Assembly: GCF_009882985.1 (NCBI RefSeq)
Contig: NZ_WTUZ01000010.1
Location: 919,856 to 983,855, forward strand
Direction of reading: 5' to 3'
Source of the DNA: Paenibacillus silvestris
GTDB taxonomy: Bacteria; Bacillota; Bacilli; Paenibacillales; NBRC-103111
Length of the DNA: 64,000 nucleotides
Made by a program: the position numbers and the translations under genes. This document shows, piece by piece, positions 15,840 to 23,796 of the stretch. Position 1 is the first letter of the stretch. Every line of letters starts with the position of its first letter. Under the pieces are notes generated by a model that worked only from the letters and a program-made list of their open reading frames with translations, was not told the DNA's origin and did no database searches.

Positions 15840-16682
15840 TCATTTCAACAACCGTTTTAATAGACCTTCGTACCATTTCCATGGCAAAAAACTTCTTGCC
15901 CACAGCCCCATCTGCACGCCACGGCCAAGCGGGTAGCGAAGCTTAGCCCCGGGCTTGTCCACCAGCCGCGCGATTACGTCTGCGACTTCCTGTGGATCGG
16001 GCGCAGTCATGGACGCTTTCCGTGAATAAGCCAGCACCTTGCTGAGCTGCTGCCAGTATGGCGATGCTTCAGTCGTATGAATAGCTTCGAAACCTTTTCG
16101 CCAAATCTCCGTGCGGTAAGCTCCCGGTTCAACAAGATGTACACGAATGCCAAATGGCAACATTTCCAAACGAAGGGATTCGCTAAAGCCCTCGATCGCG
16201 AACTTGGATGTACTGTACGGTGCGTACCCAGGAAAGGCCGACAGCCCACTCACACTGCTCACATTAACGATGCAGCCTGACTGACTAGCACGCATGATAG
16301 GTAGAACAGCCTTGGTAGTGGCAATGACCCCAAACACATTCGTTTCCAGTTGGGACCGCCATGCTTCCATCGGGACATCTTCCACGTATCCGCCAACAGC
16401 GAAGCCGGCATTGTTAATCAGCACATCAATTCGTCCATACTTCTTCATGATAGCAGAAATAGCCCGCTCAATCGATGTCTGAATCGTTACATCTAAGATC
16501 AGGGTGTCGATAGATGAGCTTACACCTGCCTTTTCAGCTAACAGCAGCAAAGAATCGCTTCTGTTCAAGTCACGCATCGTCGCCATCACTTGGTACCCTT
16601 TTTGAGCCAGCGCTATTGATGTTAATAAGCCGAATCCGCTGGATGCGCCTGTCACCAGTGCGATTCCACGTGCAGTACTCAC
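15840..16682 (-). CDS. SDR family NAD(P)-dependent oxidoreductase
   Basis: A 280-residue classical short-chain dehydrogenase. The Rossmann cofactor loop TGASSGFG is at residues 12-19, NNAG near 90, the catalytic Ser in VNVSSVSGLSAFPGY and YSTSK near 155. The C-terminal tail is longer than in the smallest members. The GTG start has GGGGGCGGCGACG upstream. The substrate is not inferable. It is upstream of the 169-aa membrane protein on the same strand with a 48-bp gap. Confidence 0.88.
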   Translation of the reverse strand: MSTARGIALVTGASSGFGLLTSIALAQKGYQVMATMRDLNRSDSLLLLAEKAGVSSSIDTLILDVTIQTSIERAISAIMKKYGRIDVLINNAGFAVGGYVEDVPMEAWRSQLETNVFGVIATTKAVLPIMRASQSGCIVNVSSVSGLSAFPGYAPYSTSKFAIEGFSESLRLEMLPFGIRVHLVEPGAYRTEIWRKGFEAIHTTEASPYWQQLSKVLAYSRKASMTAPDPQEVADVIARLVDKPGAKLRYPLGRGVQMGLWARSFLPWKWYEGLLKRLLK

Positions 16683-16990
16683 CGTCGCCGCCCCCTCATC
16701 TCCCCAATCACTACCCTACATAATCCCACACAAACCTCACATTGTCGATATGCAAAAGTGAAGCGAGAGCATTCATTCTCATACATGCCCATAACCCCGA
16801 CTTTTTAATCCCCTCTCGTTTCTTTGGATGAAACCTGCTAGGAGACGTCCAATTTGTTGGCCGCTTCATTCTCTTGCATAAACAAAAACCTGCACTTGCT
16901 TCCCTCACAAATGATGAGGACCGCAGTTACAGGTTTTTCTGGTCTTGTTTATTGATTTTGTTTATCCGTTTCTTTTACTCGTGCTGAAGG
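16683..16990. other. gene-free gap between SDR and tatA genes
   Basis: I see no credible gene in this stretch. The only clear structure is the terminator hairpin at 16884-16938. Confidence 0.5.
16884..16938. terminator. terminator downstream of tatA
   Basis: AAAAACCTG at 16884-16892 pairs with CAGGTTTTT at 16930-16938, enclosing further short pairings. It can end the leftward amine-oxidase/ridA/tatA transcript, whose last stop is at 16991. Confidence 0.65.
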
Positions 16991-17203
16991 TTAAGCCTTC
17001 GCTTTATCAAGCAGCTTATCATCCTTCTCAATATGGTCAGCCGTTTCTTTGCCATCAGAAACAAGCTCCCTGGCAGAACTCTTAAATTCATGCAGTGTGC
17101 GGCCTACAGCGCGACCAAGCTCCGGAAGCTTGGAAGGTCCAAAAAGCACCAGCACAACAACTAAGATTAACATCAGACCTGGAAACCCAATATTTTGCAG
17201 CAT
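16991..17203 (-). CDS. tatA: twin-arginine translocase subunit TatA
   Basis: A 70-residue protein with one N-terminal helix ([21 protein letters not shown]), the invariant [14 protein letters not shown] hinge, an amphipathic helix and an acidic/basic tail. TatA oligomers form the export path for folded Tat substrates. It is the third gene of a leftward unit after the Tat-signal amine oxidase and ridA, while tatC starts the rightward unit. This split arrangement suggests a dedicated Tat system for the oxidase. Confidence 0.95.
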   Translation of the reverse strand: MLQNIGFPGLMLILVVVLVLFGPSKLPELGRAVGRTLHEFKSSARELVSDGKETADHIEKDDKLLDKAKA

Positions 17204-17223
17204 AGATCATCAACTCCGTTTCA

Positions 17224-17784
17224 TTAGTCTTGGTTATGATGCTTCGGATATACCGCTACCGCTTCGATTTCGATTAGCCAGTCAGAGCTGACGAGACCTG
17301 CAACACCAACTGTGGAACGTGCCGGTTTAACCGGATTTGCTTCGGTTCCGAAGAATTGGGCATAAGCATCAAACCAGCCTTGATAATCAAATTTATTGTC
17401 TTTGGCGGCATCAGCCGTCACATAAACACGCAGATAGGCGACATCGGCAAGCGTTAAACCTTTCTCCTTCAACTGCTTCTCAATTTCTTTCAAAATACCG
17501 ATACCTTGCGTTTTGGTATCCCCATAACGCTCATAGACGGTTTTGCCGTCTTTATTAATAACCGGCGGCACCGTACCGCTTGTAAATAGATAGGAAGAAC
17601 CGGCCGGGACGGATACACCCGCAGAAATTGAGGAACTCGGATTGCCGTAGAACTCGACTTCATTAATTGGTTCCGCTGCGTATTTATTCGTCTTTTCAGC
17701 TCCCGCTGCATAAGCGCTAACACAAATGAGGCATGAACCTATGGTGGCAGCTGCAATTGTTTTCACTTTTTTAGTTAAGATCAT
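17224..17784 (-). CDS. exported RidA family protein
   Basis: A 186-residue protein. The first 27 residues are a Sec-type signal peptide (KTIAAATIGSCLICVSAYAAG with an AYA cleavage site). The rest is a RidA/YjgF/UK114 domain: LFTSGTVPP, GILKEIEKQLKEKGLTLADV, LRVYVTADA, AQFFG, PARSTVGVAGL and LIEIEAVAVYP. The conserved Arg of PARS and the final Glu are present. RidA proteins hydrolyse reactive imine/enamine intermediates made by PLP or FAD enzymes. Being exported and next to an exported amine oxidase, it probably hydrolyses the imine product outside the membrane; this link is inference. Confidence 0.88.
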   Translation of the reverse strand: MILTKKVKTIAAATIGSCLICVSAYAAGAEKTNKYAAEPINEVEFYGNPSSSISAGVSVPAGSSYLFTSGTVPPVINKDGKTVYERYGDTKTQGIGILKEIEKQLKEKGLTLADVAYLRVYVTADAAKDNKFDYQGWFDAYAQFFGTEANPVKPARSTVGVAGLVSSDWLIEIEAVAVYPKHHNQD

Positions 17785-17804
17785 CGTTCATCGCTCCTCT
17801 TTGT

Positions 17805-19412
17805 CTACTCTTTCATGACGCGCTCATGAATCTCGGTGACCACTTTTCTGGCAGACTCGATAGCCCCTGCTTGCCAAGCGGTAATATAACTGATGTGCTC
17901 CCCTGCCAAATAAATGCGGCCGTCTGGCTTACACAACGTCGGATAGTAGGTTTTACGGTCATCCGCCGTATACGAAGCCCATCCGCCCAGATTATATTTG
18001 ATCCTCTTCCAGTCAATGGAGAACGAGGCTTCGAACTCTTTATGATATTGCGGATGAATTTTGGCACCTTGGTTTAAAGCGTGGTCTTCACGTTGGGCAG
18101 GTGTCATTTTACCAAGTTTATCCGCATTGCCGCCGAAGGCGTAGTAGCCTAGCAGCAGCCCTTTTTTGGCAAAATATTCGGTAGGCGGATAATAGATACT
18201 GGAAATATCCATATTCGTCAGCGAGCTTCCGCCGTAGATGAATTCATCTTCCTCCCAGAAGCGGCGTTTGAATTGAAGACCGATTTTACCTGCAGATGCG
18301 TACGCAATTTTGGAAATAGCGGTCTTCATTTCAGCGGAGAAATCAGCCTTAATATCTTTGAGAACAGGGAGCGGAATCGTACAGATACAGAAATCCCCAG
18401 AAATCTCTTTGCCAGCACCCGTATTCAAATCTTTATACAGAACGGTTACGCCATCGGATGATTGTTTAATTTCTTGCACTTCGGAATGGAATTCAATTTT
18501 GTCGCTGACACGCTTCTCAAAAGCTTTGGCAATCATATCCATCCCGCCAACCGGGTGGAACATCATCATTTGCTGATCATAGGAATATTCGCTGCTAAAA
18601 TATTGTCCGAAACCGGAATTAATGATAGCCTTTAAGCTAAAAGGATCTTTTCGAACGCCTGAGTCGAATTTACCGCCTGGTTCCTCGGTGTATCCGGCCC
18701 GCTCCGAACCTTTATAGAACAGATCCGCATTAAGATCCCCTTCGGATTTCAAATACGCGACAAGCTTCGCTTTTTCTTCTGTTGTCAGCGGGAGATCCAG
18801 CGCCTTCTGATTAACGGCTTTGGCCAGCATCTCGGCTACATAACCTCTCACATCTGCTTTGGCTTGGCGCTTCGGAATTTTCACACCTGAAAGTTCGCCA
18901 ACATTTTCATTGTAATAGTAACCACTTTCGTTCACATTGTTAAACGGTTCGAGTGCTACGCCAAATTTACGGGCATAATCCAACGTTACATGAAACTGAG
19001 GAATCCTCATCGGCCCCGCGTTAAAATACATCCCATTATCAAAGCGGGCCACTTGCTTGCTGCCGCCAATTTCTGTGACCGCTGTTCCTCTGCGAACCGA
19101 CCACGCTCTACCACCCGCACGAGCTCTAGCTTCTAGAATGGTACATTGATACCCCGCATTTCCAAGTTCATAAGCAGCTGTTAAACCTGCAATCCCTCCG
19201 CCTAGAATAATCACTTTCTTGCCGTTGCGATTGGTAGATGTGAGATCCCAGCCTGAAGGAGGCGTATAGTCGGCTGCTTTCATTGTCTCTGGGGATAACA
19301 AACCTAATGTACCCATTACACTGAAAAGTGCGGCTGACCCTCCTACTTTCCCGACTGTAGTCAAAAATTGTCTGCGTGTAATTTGATCTTCTTTAATCGG
19401 TGTCTTCTCCAT
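17805..19412 (-). CDS. Tat-exported FAD-dependent amine/L-amino-acid oxidase
   Basis: A 535-residue flavoprotein. The ATG at 19412 is preceded by GAGGAGATGGGAGC; the frame extends 23 codons further without a better site. A Tat signal is clear: ITRRQFLTTVGKVGGSAALF near residues 11-30. Then come the FAD-binding GGGIAGLTAAYELGNAGY, EARARAGGRAW, and the C-terminal flavin motif LAGEHISYITAWQAGAIESA. These mark the flavin monoamine oxidase/LAAO family, which oxidises amines or amino acids to imines with H2O2 release. It heads the leftward oxidase-ridA-tatA unit. A TnrA/GlnR box lies 77-93 bp upstream. Confidence 0.9.
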   Translation of the reverse strand: MEKTPIKEDQITRRQFLTTVGKVGGSAALFSVMGTLGLLSPETMKAADYTPPSGWDLTSTNRNGKKVIILGGGIAGLTAAYELGNAGYQCTILEARARAGGRAWSVRRGTAVTEIGGSKQVARFDNGMYFNAGPMRIPQFHVTLDYARKFGVALEPFNNVNESGYYYNENVGELSGVKIPKRQAKADVRGYVAEMLAKAVNQKALDLPLTTEEKAKLVAYLKSEGDLNADLFYKGSERAGYTEEPGGKFDSGVRKDPFSLKAIINSGFGQYFSSEYSYDQQMMMFHPVGGMDMIAKAFEKRVSDKIEFHSEVQEIKQSSDGVTVLYKDLNTGAGKEISGDFCICTIPLPVLKDIKADFSAEMKTAISKIAYASAGKIGLQFKRRFWEEDEFIYGGSSLTNMDISSIYYPPTEYFAKKGLLLGYYAFGGNADKLGKMTPAQREDHALNQGAKIHPQYHKEFEASFSIDWKRIKYNLGGWASYTADDRKTYYPTLCKPDGRIYLAGEHISYITAWQAGAIESARKVVTEIHERVMKE

Positions 19413-19488
19413 GCTCCCATCTCCTCGTTCGTGTTTGGATAACCGCACATCAAACATACCAACGGAAAACGGTTTCGTCATTACTTTG

Positions 19489-19505
19489 TGTAAGATAACA
19501 TTACA
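19489..19505. promoter_or_regulatory. TnrA/GlnR box 1
   Basis: TGTAAGATAACATTACA fits the nitrogen-regulator consensus TGTNA-N7-TNACA at every fixed position. It lies upstream of the amine-oxidase start in the divergent region shared with the TnrA-like gene. Confidence 0.8.
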
Positions 19506-19593
19506 TAAATTAAACTTATACTAGGATAAAAATGGATTATTTGATCTGTTTTTGCCGAAATGATAGAGTTTACTTATGTTTACGTCACTTGCA

Positions 19594-19610
19594 TGTTAGT
19601 TTAACTTACA
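19594..19610. promoter_or_regulatory. TnrA/GlnR box 2
   Basis: TGTTAGTTTAACTTACA again fits TGTNA-N7-TNACA exactly. It ends 14 bp before the ATG of the TnrA-like gene, so binding there would repress that gene; autoregulation is the simplest reading. Confidence 0.8.
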
Positions 19611-19624
19611 TAACTGGAGGTTGG

Positions 19625-19870
19625 ATGACGATGATAACGAAGATGACGCAAAAGAAAGTGATACAAATTGGAGTAGTCAGTGAATTAACCGGATTATCAG
19701 AAAGACAAATTCGCTACTACGAGGATCGGAAACTTATTTTTCCGGAGAGGAGCAAGGGTGGCGTTCGCAAATATTCTTTTGAAGATATTCAATTAATCAT
19801 GGATATACATACGAAAATGTCGGATGGCTTCCACACCGTTGAGCTCAAGCGCATGCTGGCAGGTTCGTAA
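19625..19870 (+). CDS. short TnrA/GlnR-like MerR family regulator
   Basis: An 81-residue protein that is little more than a winged-helix MerR domain: IGVVSELTGLSERQIRYYED, then RKLIFPERSKGGVRKYSFED and IQLIMDI. By eye this is close to B. subtilis TnrA. It lacks the C-terminal tail that lets TnrA and GlnR sense feedback-inhibited glutamine synthetase. GGAGGTTGG precedes the ATG at 19625; a second ATG at 19631 has better spacing. It is followed 28 bp later by tatC and is divergent from the amine oxidase. Two TGTNA-N7-TNACA boxes lie in the shared promoter region. Confidence 0.85.
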   Translation: MTMITKMTQKKVIQIGVVSELTGLSERQIRYYEDRKLIFPERSKGGVRKYSFEDIQLIMDIHTKMSDGFHTVELKRMLAGS

Positions 19871-19898
19871 GGCAAACTGAGAGTTGGAGGCGCCTTCT

Positions 19899-20657
19899 AT
19901 GCAACTAAAAGAAATGATGTCACTAGTTGACCATTTGTCCGAACTTCGTACGCGCATCATTCGAATTTTGGTCGTCCTTGTTCTTACGATGATCGGCGGC
20001 TTTCTCGCAGCCCAGAAAATTCTCCTTTACTTCAAAGAAACACCCCCGGCTTCTGATATGAGTTGGCATGTCTTCTCCCCTATGGATGGCATTCGCATCT
20101 ATATGATGATCGCCTTCGTCATTTCGCTGACGATCACGCTGCCTTTTATCCTATTTCAATTATGGGGTTTCGTTAAAGAGGGTCTTACCAAGGAAGAGCA
20201 AAGCGCTACGCTGCGTTATATTCCTTATACCTTTCTTTGTTTTATGATCGGTCTTTCCTTCGCCTACTTCGTCGTATTCCCGATGTGTATGACATTCACG
20301 GTTCGGATTACGGAAAACCTTGGTTTAACCCAAACCTATGGCGTTGCTCAATATTTCGGCTTCATGCTGAACATCGTGCTCCCCTTGTCCATCGCTTTCG
20401 AGCTCCCTATCGTCGTGATGTTCCTGACGCGAATCAAGCTTCTTAATCCGAAGCTGCTGCACAAATTTCGCCGGTACGCCTACCTCGTGCTCGTTATCAC
20501 GGCCAGCCTCATTTCACCGCCTGATCTTATTTCACATCTGATGGTTGCAGTGCCTTTGTTTGCTTTATATGAAATCAGCGTTGTGCTTTCCCGCTTCGTT
20601 TATAACGCACAAATTCGCGAAAGCAACAAACTAAACGCAGAGGTCCCTTCCTATTAA
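19899..20657 (+). CDS. tatC: twin-arginine translocase subunit TatC
   Basis: A 252-residue inner-membrane protein with six helices. The N-terminal cytoplasmic signature VDHLSELRTRIIRI and the VAQYFGFMLNIVLPLSIAFE/LPIVVMFLTR signature are both present; the Glu of FELP is conserved. TatC recognises the twin-arginine signal. The ATG at 19899 follows GGAGGCGCCTTCT. It is co-directional with the TnrA-like regulator and separated from it by 28 bp. Confidence 0.95.
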   Translation: MQLKEMMSLVDHLSELRTRIIRILVVLVLTMIGGFLAAQKILLYFKETPPASDMSWHVFSPMDGIRIYMMIAFVISLTITLPFILFQLWGFVKEGLTKEEQSATLRYIPYTFLCFMIGLSFAYFVVFPMCMTFTVRITENLGLTQTYGVAQYFGFMLNIVLPLSIAFELPIVVMFLTRIKLLNPKLLHKFRRYAYLVLVITASLISPPDLISHLMVAVPLFALYEISVVLSRFVYNAQIRESNKLNAEVPSY

Positions 20658-20738
20658 AATAGGCCTTCACTATCATTGCCTTCCCTTGATGTATGGGATA
20701 TATTTACTCCTATATATCCTACAGGGGAAGGGTGAATT

Positions 20739-21626
20739 ATGCGTATCGAACAACTGCTGTACATGATCGAAATCAACCAAACAGGATCTATTTCCCTTGC
20801 AGCTGAGAAGCTGCATGTTTCCCAACCGAATATTTCACAAGCCATCGTCTCTTTAGAAGAGGAACTTGGCGTTAAGCTTTTTAACCGTTCACGTTTTGGC
20901 GCCGCACCTACCGAGGAAGGCAAGTTGATCATAAGTAAAGCAGAAGAAATCATAAGCAAAGTCGAGGAACTCCGGGAGTCTGTCAATCATCATGACAAAG
21001 AGCTCACCGGAGTCCTCTCCATTGCGTCCGTACCCAGTCTGTGCTTAAGCGTGCTCCCAGGAGCGTTAGCGATTTTCAAAGGAAAACACCCTGAGGTTGA
21101 GTTAGAAATGCTTGAGCTTGATTACCAGCAGATCAAACAAGAGGTTCTTTCTGGCAACGTCGACATGGGTTTAATCGCTTTGTCCAAGCAGCATGAAGAG
21201 AACAATAAGCAATTAACTGTAGAAAAGCTGATGGATAACCGAATCATGGCCTGTGTAGGCAAAAATTCGCCATTCGCTCATCGGACAAGCATCTCCATTG
21301 AGGAACTAGCGAATCAGCCTATTCTGCTCAATTCCGAGTACTTAATCGAAAAGCTCAAAAAGTACGGGGAACCGAACATTTTATTCAAACTTGGAAACTC
21401 GGAAGCGGCAAAACGCGTGATTGCCGAGGGCATTGCCATTGGCTTTTATACCGAACTCGGTTTGAAATATGACCCCTACATACTTACAGGCAACACAATT
21501 GCCTTAGAAATCACCGGAGAAGACATGGATGTCGTTTTCTGCTCCATCCGATTAAAAAATCGGCATCAATCCATCGCATCCAGGGAATTTGCCAAGGAAT
21601 TAAAAGCTATTATTGCGTTAAATTAA
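20739..21626 (+). CDS. LysR family transcriptional regulator
   Basis: A 295-residue regulator. The N-terminal winged HTH is MRIEQLLYMIEINQTGSISL, AAEKLHVSQPNISQAIVSLE and EELGVKLFNRSR. The substrate-binding domain includes LSIASVPSLCLSVLPGALAIF and NVDMGLIALS. GGGAAGGGTGAATT precedes the ATG. Its 3' end overlaps the convergent amino-acid permease gene by 17 bp. The target is unknown; the Tat/amine-oxidase unit or the permease are candidates by proximity. Confidence 0.9.
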   Translation: MRIEQLLYMIEINQTGSISLAAEKLHVSQPNISQAIVSLEEELGVKLFNRSRFGAAPTEEGKLIISKAEEIISKVEELRESVNHHDKELTGVLSIASVPSLCLSVLPGALAIFKGKHPEVELEMLELDYQQIKQEVLSGNVDMGLIALSKQHEENNKQLTVEKLMDNRIMACVGKNSPFAHRTSISIEELANQPILLNSEYLIEKLKKYGEPNILFKLGNSEAAKRVIAEGIAIGFYTELGLKYDPYILTGNTIALEITGEDMDVVFCSIRLKNRHQSIASREFAKELKAIIALN

Positions 21627-22941
21627 TTTCTAATCGACCACGTCTTCGTCTGCCAACAATTTTCACATAAAGAATAGAAGCTGCGAATAACACGATATTC
21701 CCGATAATCAAGGGAGTTGACAGCCGGCTGAGCAGTAAATAAGCCTGGTACACAAGTAAAATAACAGCTATCGCGACAATGATATATAGCAGTGTTGGCT
21801 TCATGGTGAATGGAGCTTTACGGTAAAGTTCCGGGTGCTTGCGTGGCAGCTGAACAGCCGAGAGGACAGGGAAAATGCTAGAAAAGAGCAAGATACCGAC
21901 ACCAAGCTGAGATATCGTCGTTAAGGAAATGCCCGTCACGATGGGTATGACGCCGAGGATATAGTAGAAGGTCAGCAACCAATGCGGTGTGCCGAATTTG
22001 CGATTGACGGCACCAAATGCCGCAGGCAGCCAACCATCCCGGCAGGCAACGAGCATCCCCCTCGTCACCCAAGAGAATGTCACATTCAACGTTGAAGCTA
22101 ACGCGAACATCGCTCCCCCAACGATAAAGAACAGAAACAACGGATTGGGTAGTATCGCTCTGGCGACATCAGCAAGAGACTCTCCCGCAACCTCGCTAAC
22201 CGGCAAAACACCCGTCGCTACAATGCCTATGCCAATGTACAAAAGAGCAACGATCCCACTGCTAATCAGGATCGCAAGCGGAATATCCCGATGAGGGCGC
22301 TTCATCTCCCCTCCCATCTCAACAACGGCATAAGCGCCGCCGGAAGCGAAGGAAGTCATCCCTACTGCCGTCAGCAGCCCCGTCCATCCACCTGGCATCA
22401 TCTCTGTAGGATGAAACACGGAGTAATCCACTTCCGAGACTCCCCACATAATGAAGACAAGCAGCGAAAGCAGTTTGATCACAACCAACCATTTACCCAA
22501 AGAGGACATAAATTTCACGCCGAACAAATTAATAAGATAGAAAAATGTGAGAATGATGAACGCGACTAACATAACGGGCGCCTCCGGCATAAGTCCCTGT
22601 AAGTATTGGGCGAAAGAGATCGCATAGACCGCAATGGTCAAATGACCGAAGGTGAATAAGAGCAGATAAACAAACCCCGCATTCGGAGACAGCAGCCGGC
22701 TTGTGTAGGTGTACATACCGCCTGTTGTGGGCAGCACAGAACCTAATACCGCAAGAGGAATCGTAATAATGAGCATAAAAATCGAGGAAAGCAAGAATGC
22801 AAGCGGTACCCCAGTCCCCGTTAATCCAATGGCTATCCCTGTAATGGACATGATGCCCGCTCCAATAATTTGACCAATGGCAATACCAATCGCGTCTTTT
22901 AACCCTAAAACCTTCTTCAAATCTATCTCTTCATTCGCCAC
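21610..22941 (-). CDS. APC family amino acid/amine permease
   Basis: A 443-residue permease with 12 predicted helices. The APC signature near the start reads GLKDAIGIAIGQIIGAGIMSITG, followed by PTTGGMYTYTSRLL and FASGGAYAVVEMGGEMKRPHRDIP. It imports or exchanges amino acids or polyamines. The GTG start is preceded by GGGGGATGTCAAC. A perfect CodY-type box lies 72 bp upstream of the start, which suggests repression when branched-chain amino acids and GTP are plentiful. Nearness to the amine oxidase suggests, but does not show, a shared substrate. Confidence 0.9.
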   Translation of the reverse strand: MANEEIDLKKVLGLKDAIGIAIGQIIGAGIMSITGIAIGLTGTGVPLAFLLSSIFMLIITIPLAVLGSVLPTTGGMYTYTSRLLSPNAGFVYLLLFTFGHLTIAVYAISFAQYLQGLMPEAPVMLVAFIILTFFYLINLFGVKFMSSLGKWLVVIKLLSLLVFIMWGVSEVDYSVFHPTEMMPGGWTGLLTAVGMTSFASGGAYAVVEMGGEMKRPHRDIPLAILISSGIVALLYIGIGIVATGVLPVSEVAGESLADVARAILPNPLFLFFIVGGAMFALASTLNVTFSWVTRGMLVACRDGWLPAAFGAVNRKFGTPHWLLTFYYILGVIPIVTGISLTTISQLGVGILLFSSIFPVLSAVQLPRKHPELYRKAPFTMKPTLLYIIVAIAVILLVYQAYLLLSRLSTPLIIGNIVLFAASILYVKIVGRRRRGRLEINLTQ

Positions 22942-23012
22942 GTTGACATCCCCCCACGACTATATTCATAAAGTTATCATCCAAATTCTTCATGTAGTCG
23001 ACATTCCCTGCT

Positions 23013-23027
23013 AATTTTCTGAAAATT
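23013..23027. promoter_or_regulatory. CodY box upstream of APC permease
   Basis: AATTTTCTGAAAATT matches the 15-bp CodY consensus AATTTTCWGAAAATT at all positions. It is 72 bp upstream of the permease start, in the region divergent from the ORF that begins around 23155. Confidence 0.8.
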
Positions 23028-23154
23028 TATTTTTTTTGTAATCCGGCATAAATCTTCCCGCCACCTGCATAGTTTATATAGTTGCTTATTACTGAAAGCC
23101 GCATGAAACATTTACAGAAAATCATTTTCACTTGGGAAGGGAAGTTGATTTCGT

Positions 23155-23637
23155 ATTCTTACACTGGAGAAAATTGAACACATTGAGGTTGGCTGTACCA
23201 ATGCGCAAGACGCGATTATTATCCGCCTGCTGGTCGAGGGCATCGAGGCCCACGAAATTGTTTATTTAAAAAGGAGCTCCTTAGACGCCAAAAAGCAACT
23301 GCTCACGGTCACGGATGCCTTCGGGGCAAAAAAGCAAGTACACGTATCAAAGCGATGTGTCGAGTTGTTTCAAAGTGCTATACTCCAAACGCAATATGTC
23401 GTTCATTTCGGTCATCCAACTAAACAAAAGATCACCGATTTGCGGCGCAGCGACGATCTAATCAAAGTAAGCATGCACGATTTCATCGCGAACCGCTGTC
23501 TGATCACTCAGATGGATTGCGTAATACTAAGAACAATTTATATGCGCCTTCGGCAGTTAGCGGAAAGGTTTGCGACGCCGGAGCTTACATATTTAACTAC
23601 GACTAAGCTTGAGATTAAACAATTAGCACATGCGTAA
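23155..23637 (+). CDS. hypothetical protein without a canonical start codon
   Basis: A frame open from 23149 to the TAA at 23637 reads as a believable protein (KIEHIEVGCTNAQDAIIIRL, then VEGIEAHEIVYLKRSSLDAK). It has no ATG, GTG or TTG until a TTG at 23365, deep inside. An ATT at 23155 has GGGAAGTTGATTTCGT upstream and would give 160 residues; a CTG at 23164 is another option. An ATG at 23103 in another frame would join it only by a frameshift at about 23173. A good terminator follows at 23647. It may use a rare start or be a recent pseudogene. No family recognised. Confidence 0.5.
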   Translation: MLTLEKIEHIEVGCTNAQDAIIIRLLVEGIEAHEIVYLKRSSLDAKKQLLTVTDAFGAKKQVHVSKRCVELFQSAILQTQYVVHFGHPTKQKITDLRRSDDLIKVSMHDFIANRCLITQMDCVILRTIYMRLRQLAERFATPELTYLTTTKLEIKQLAHA

Positions 23638-23646
23638 CGCGCTGCG

Positions 23647-23668
23647 AGAGGCCTCAGGGCCTCTTTTT
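23647..23668 (+). terminator. intrinsic terminator
   Basis: AGAGGCC, loop TCAG, GGCCTCT, then TTTT. It follows the TAA of the unusual ORF by 9 bp, which argues that this ORF was or is transcribed. Confidence 0.85.
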
Positions 23669-23723
23669 CGTTGTGTCATGCAGGCGCGGATGTTTCTTTT
23701 CTATTTTTTATGTATGAAAATGT

Positions 23724-23772
23724 TTGAAATAATTGAGGCTGTGTGCTATCGTTTGATTTGTAAGCGATTACA
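23724..23772 (+). promoter_or_regulatory. promoter with cre (CcpA) site before the beta-helix gene
   Basis: TTGAAA (23724-23729), 17 nt, TATCGT (23747-23752) form a sigma-A type promoter. TTGTAAGCGATTACA at 23758-23772 fits the cre consensus WTGNAANCGNWNNCW at every position and sits at the start of transcription. CcpA bound there should repress the gene when good sugars are present. Confidence 0.75.
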
Positions 23773-23796
23773 TGATGGGAAAGGTGGTATGAGGTA

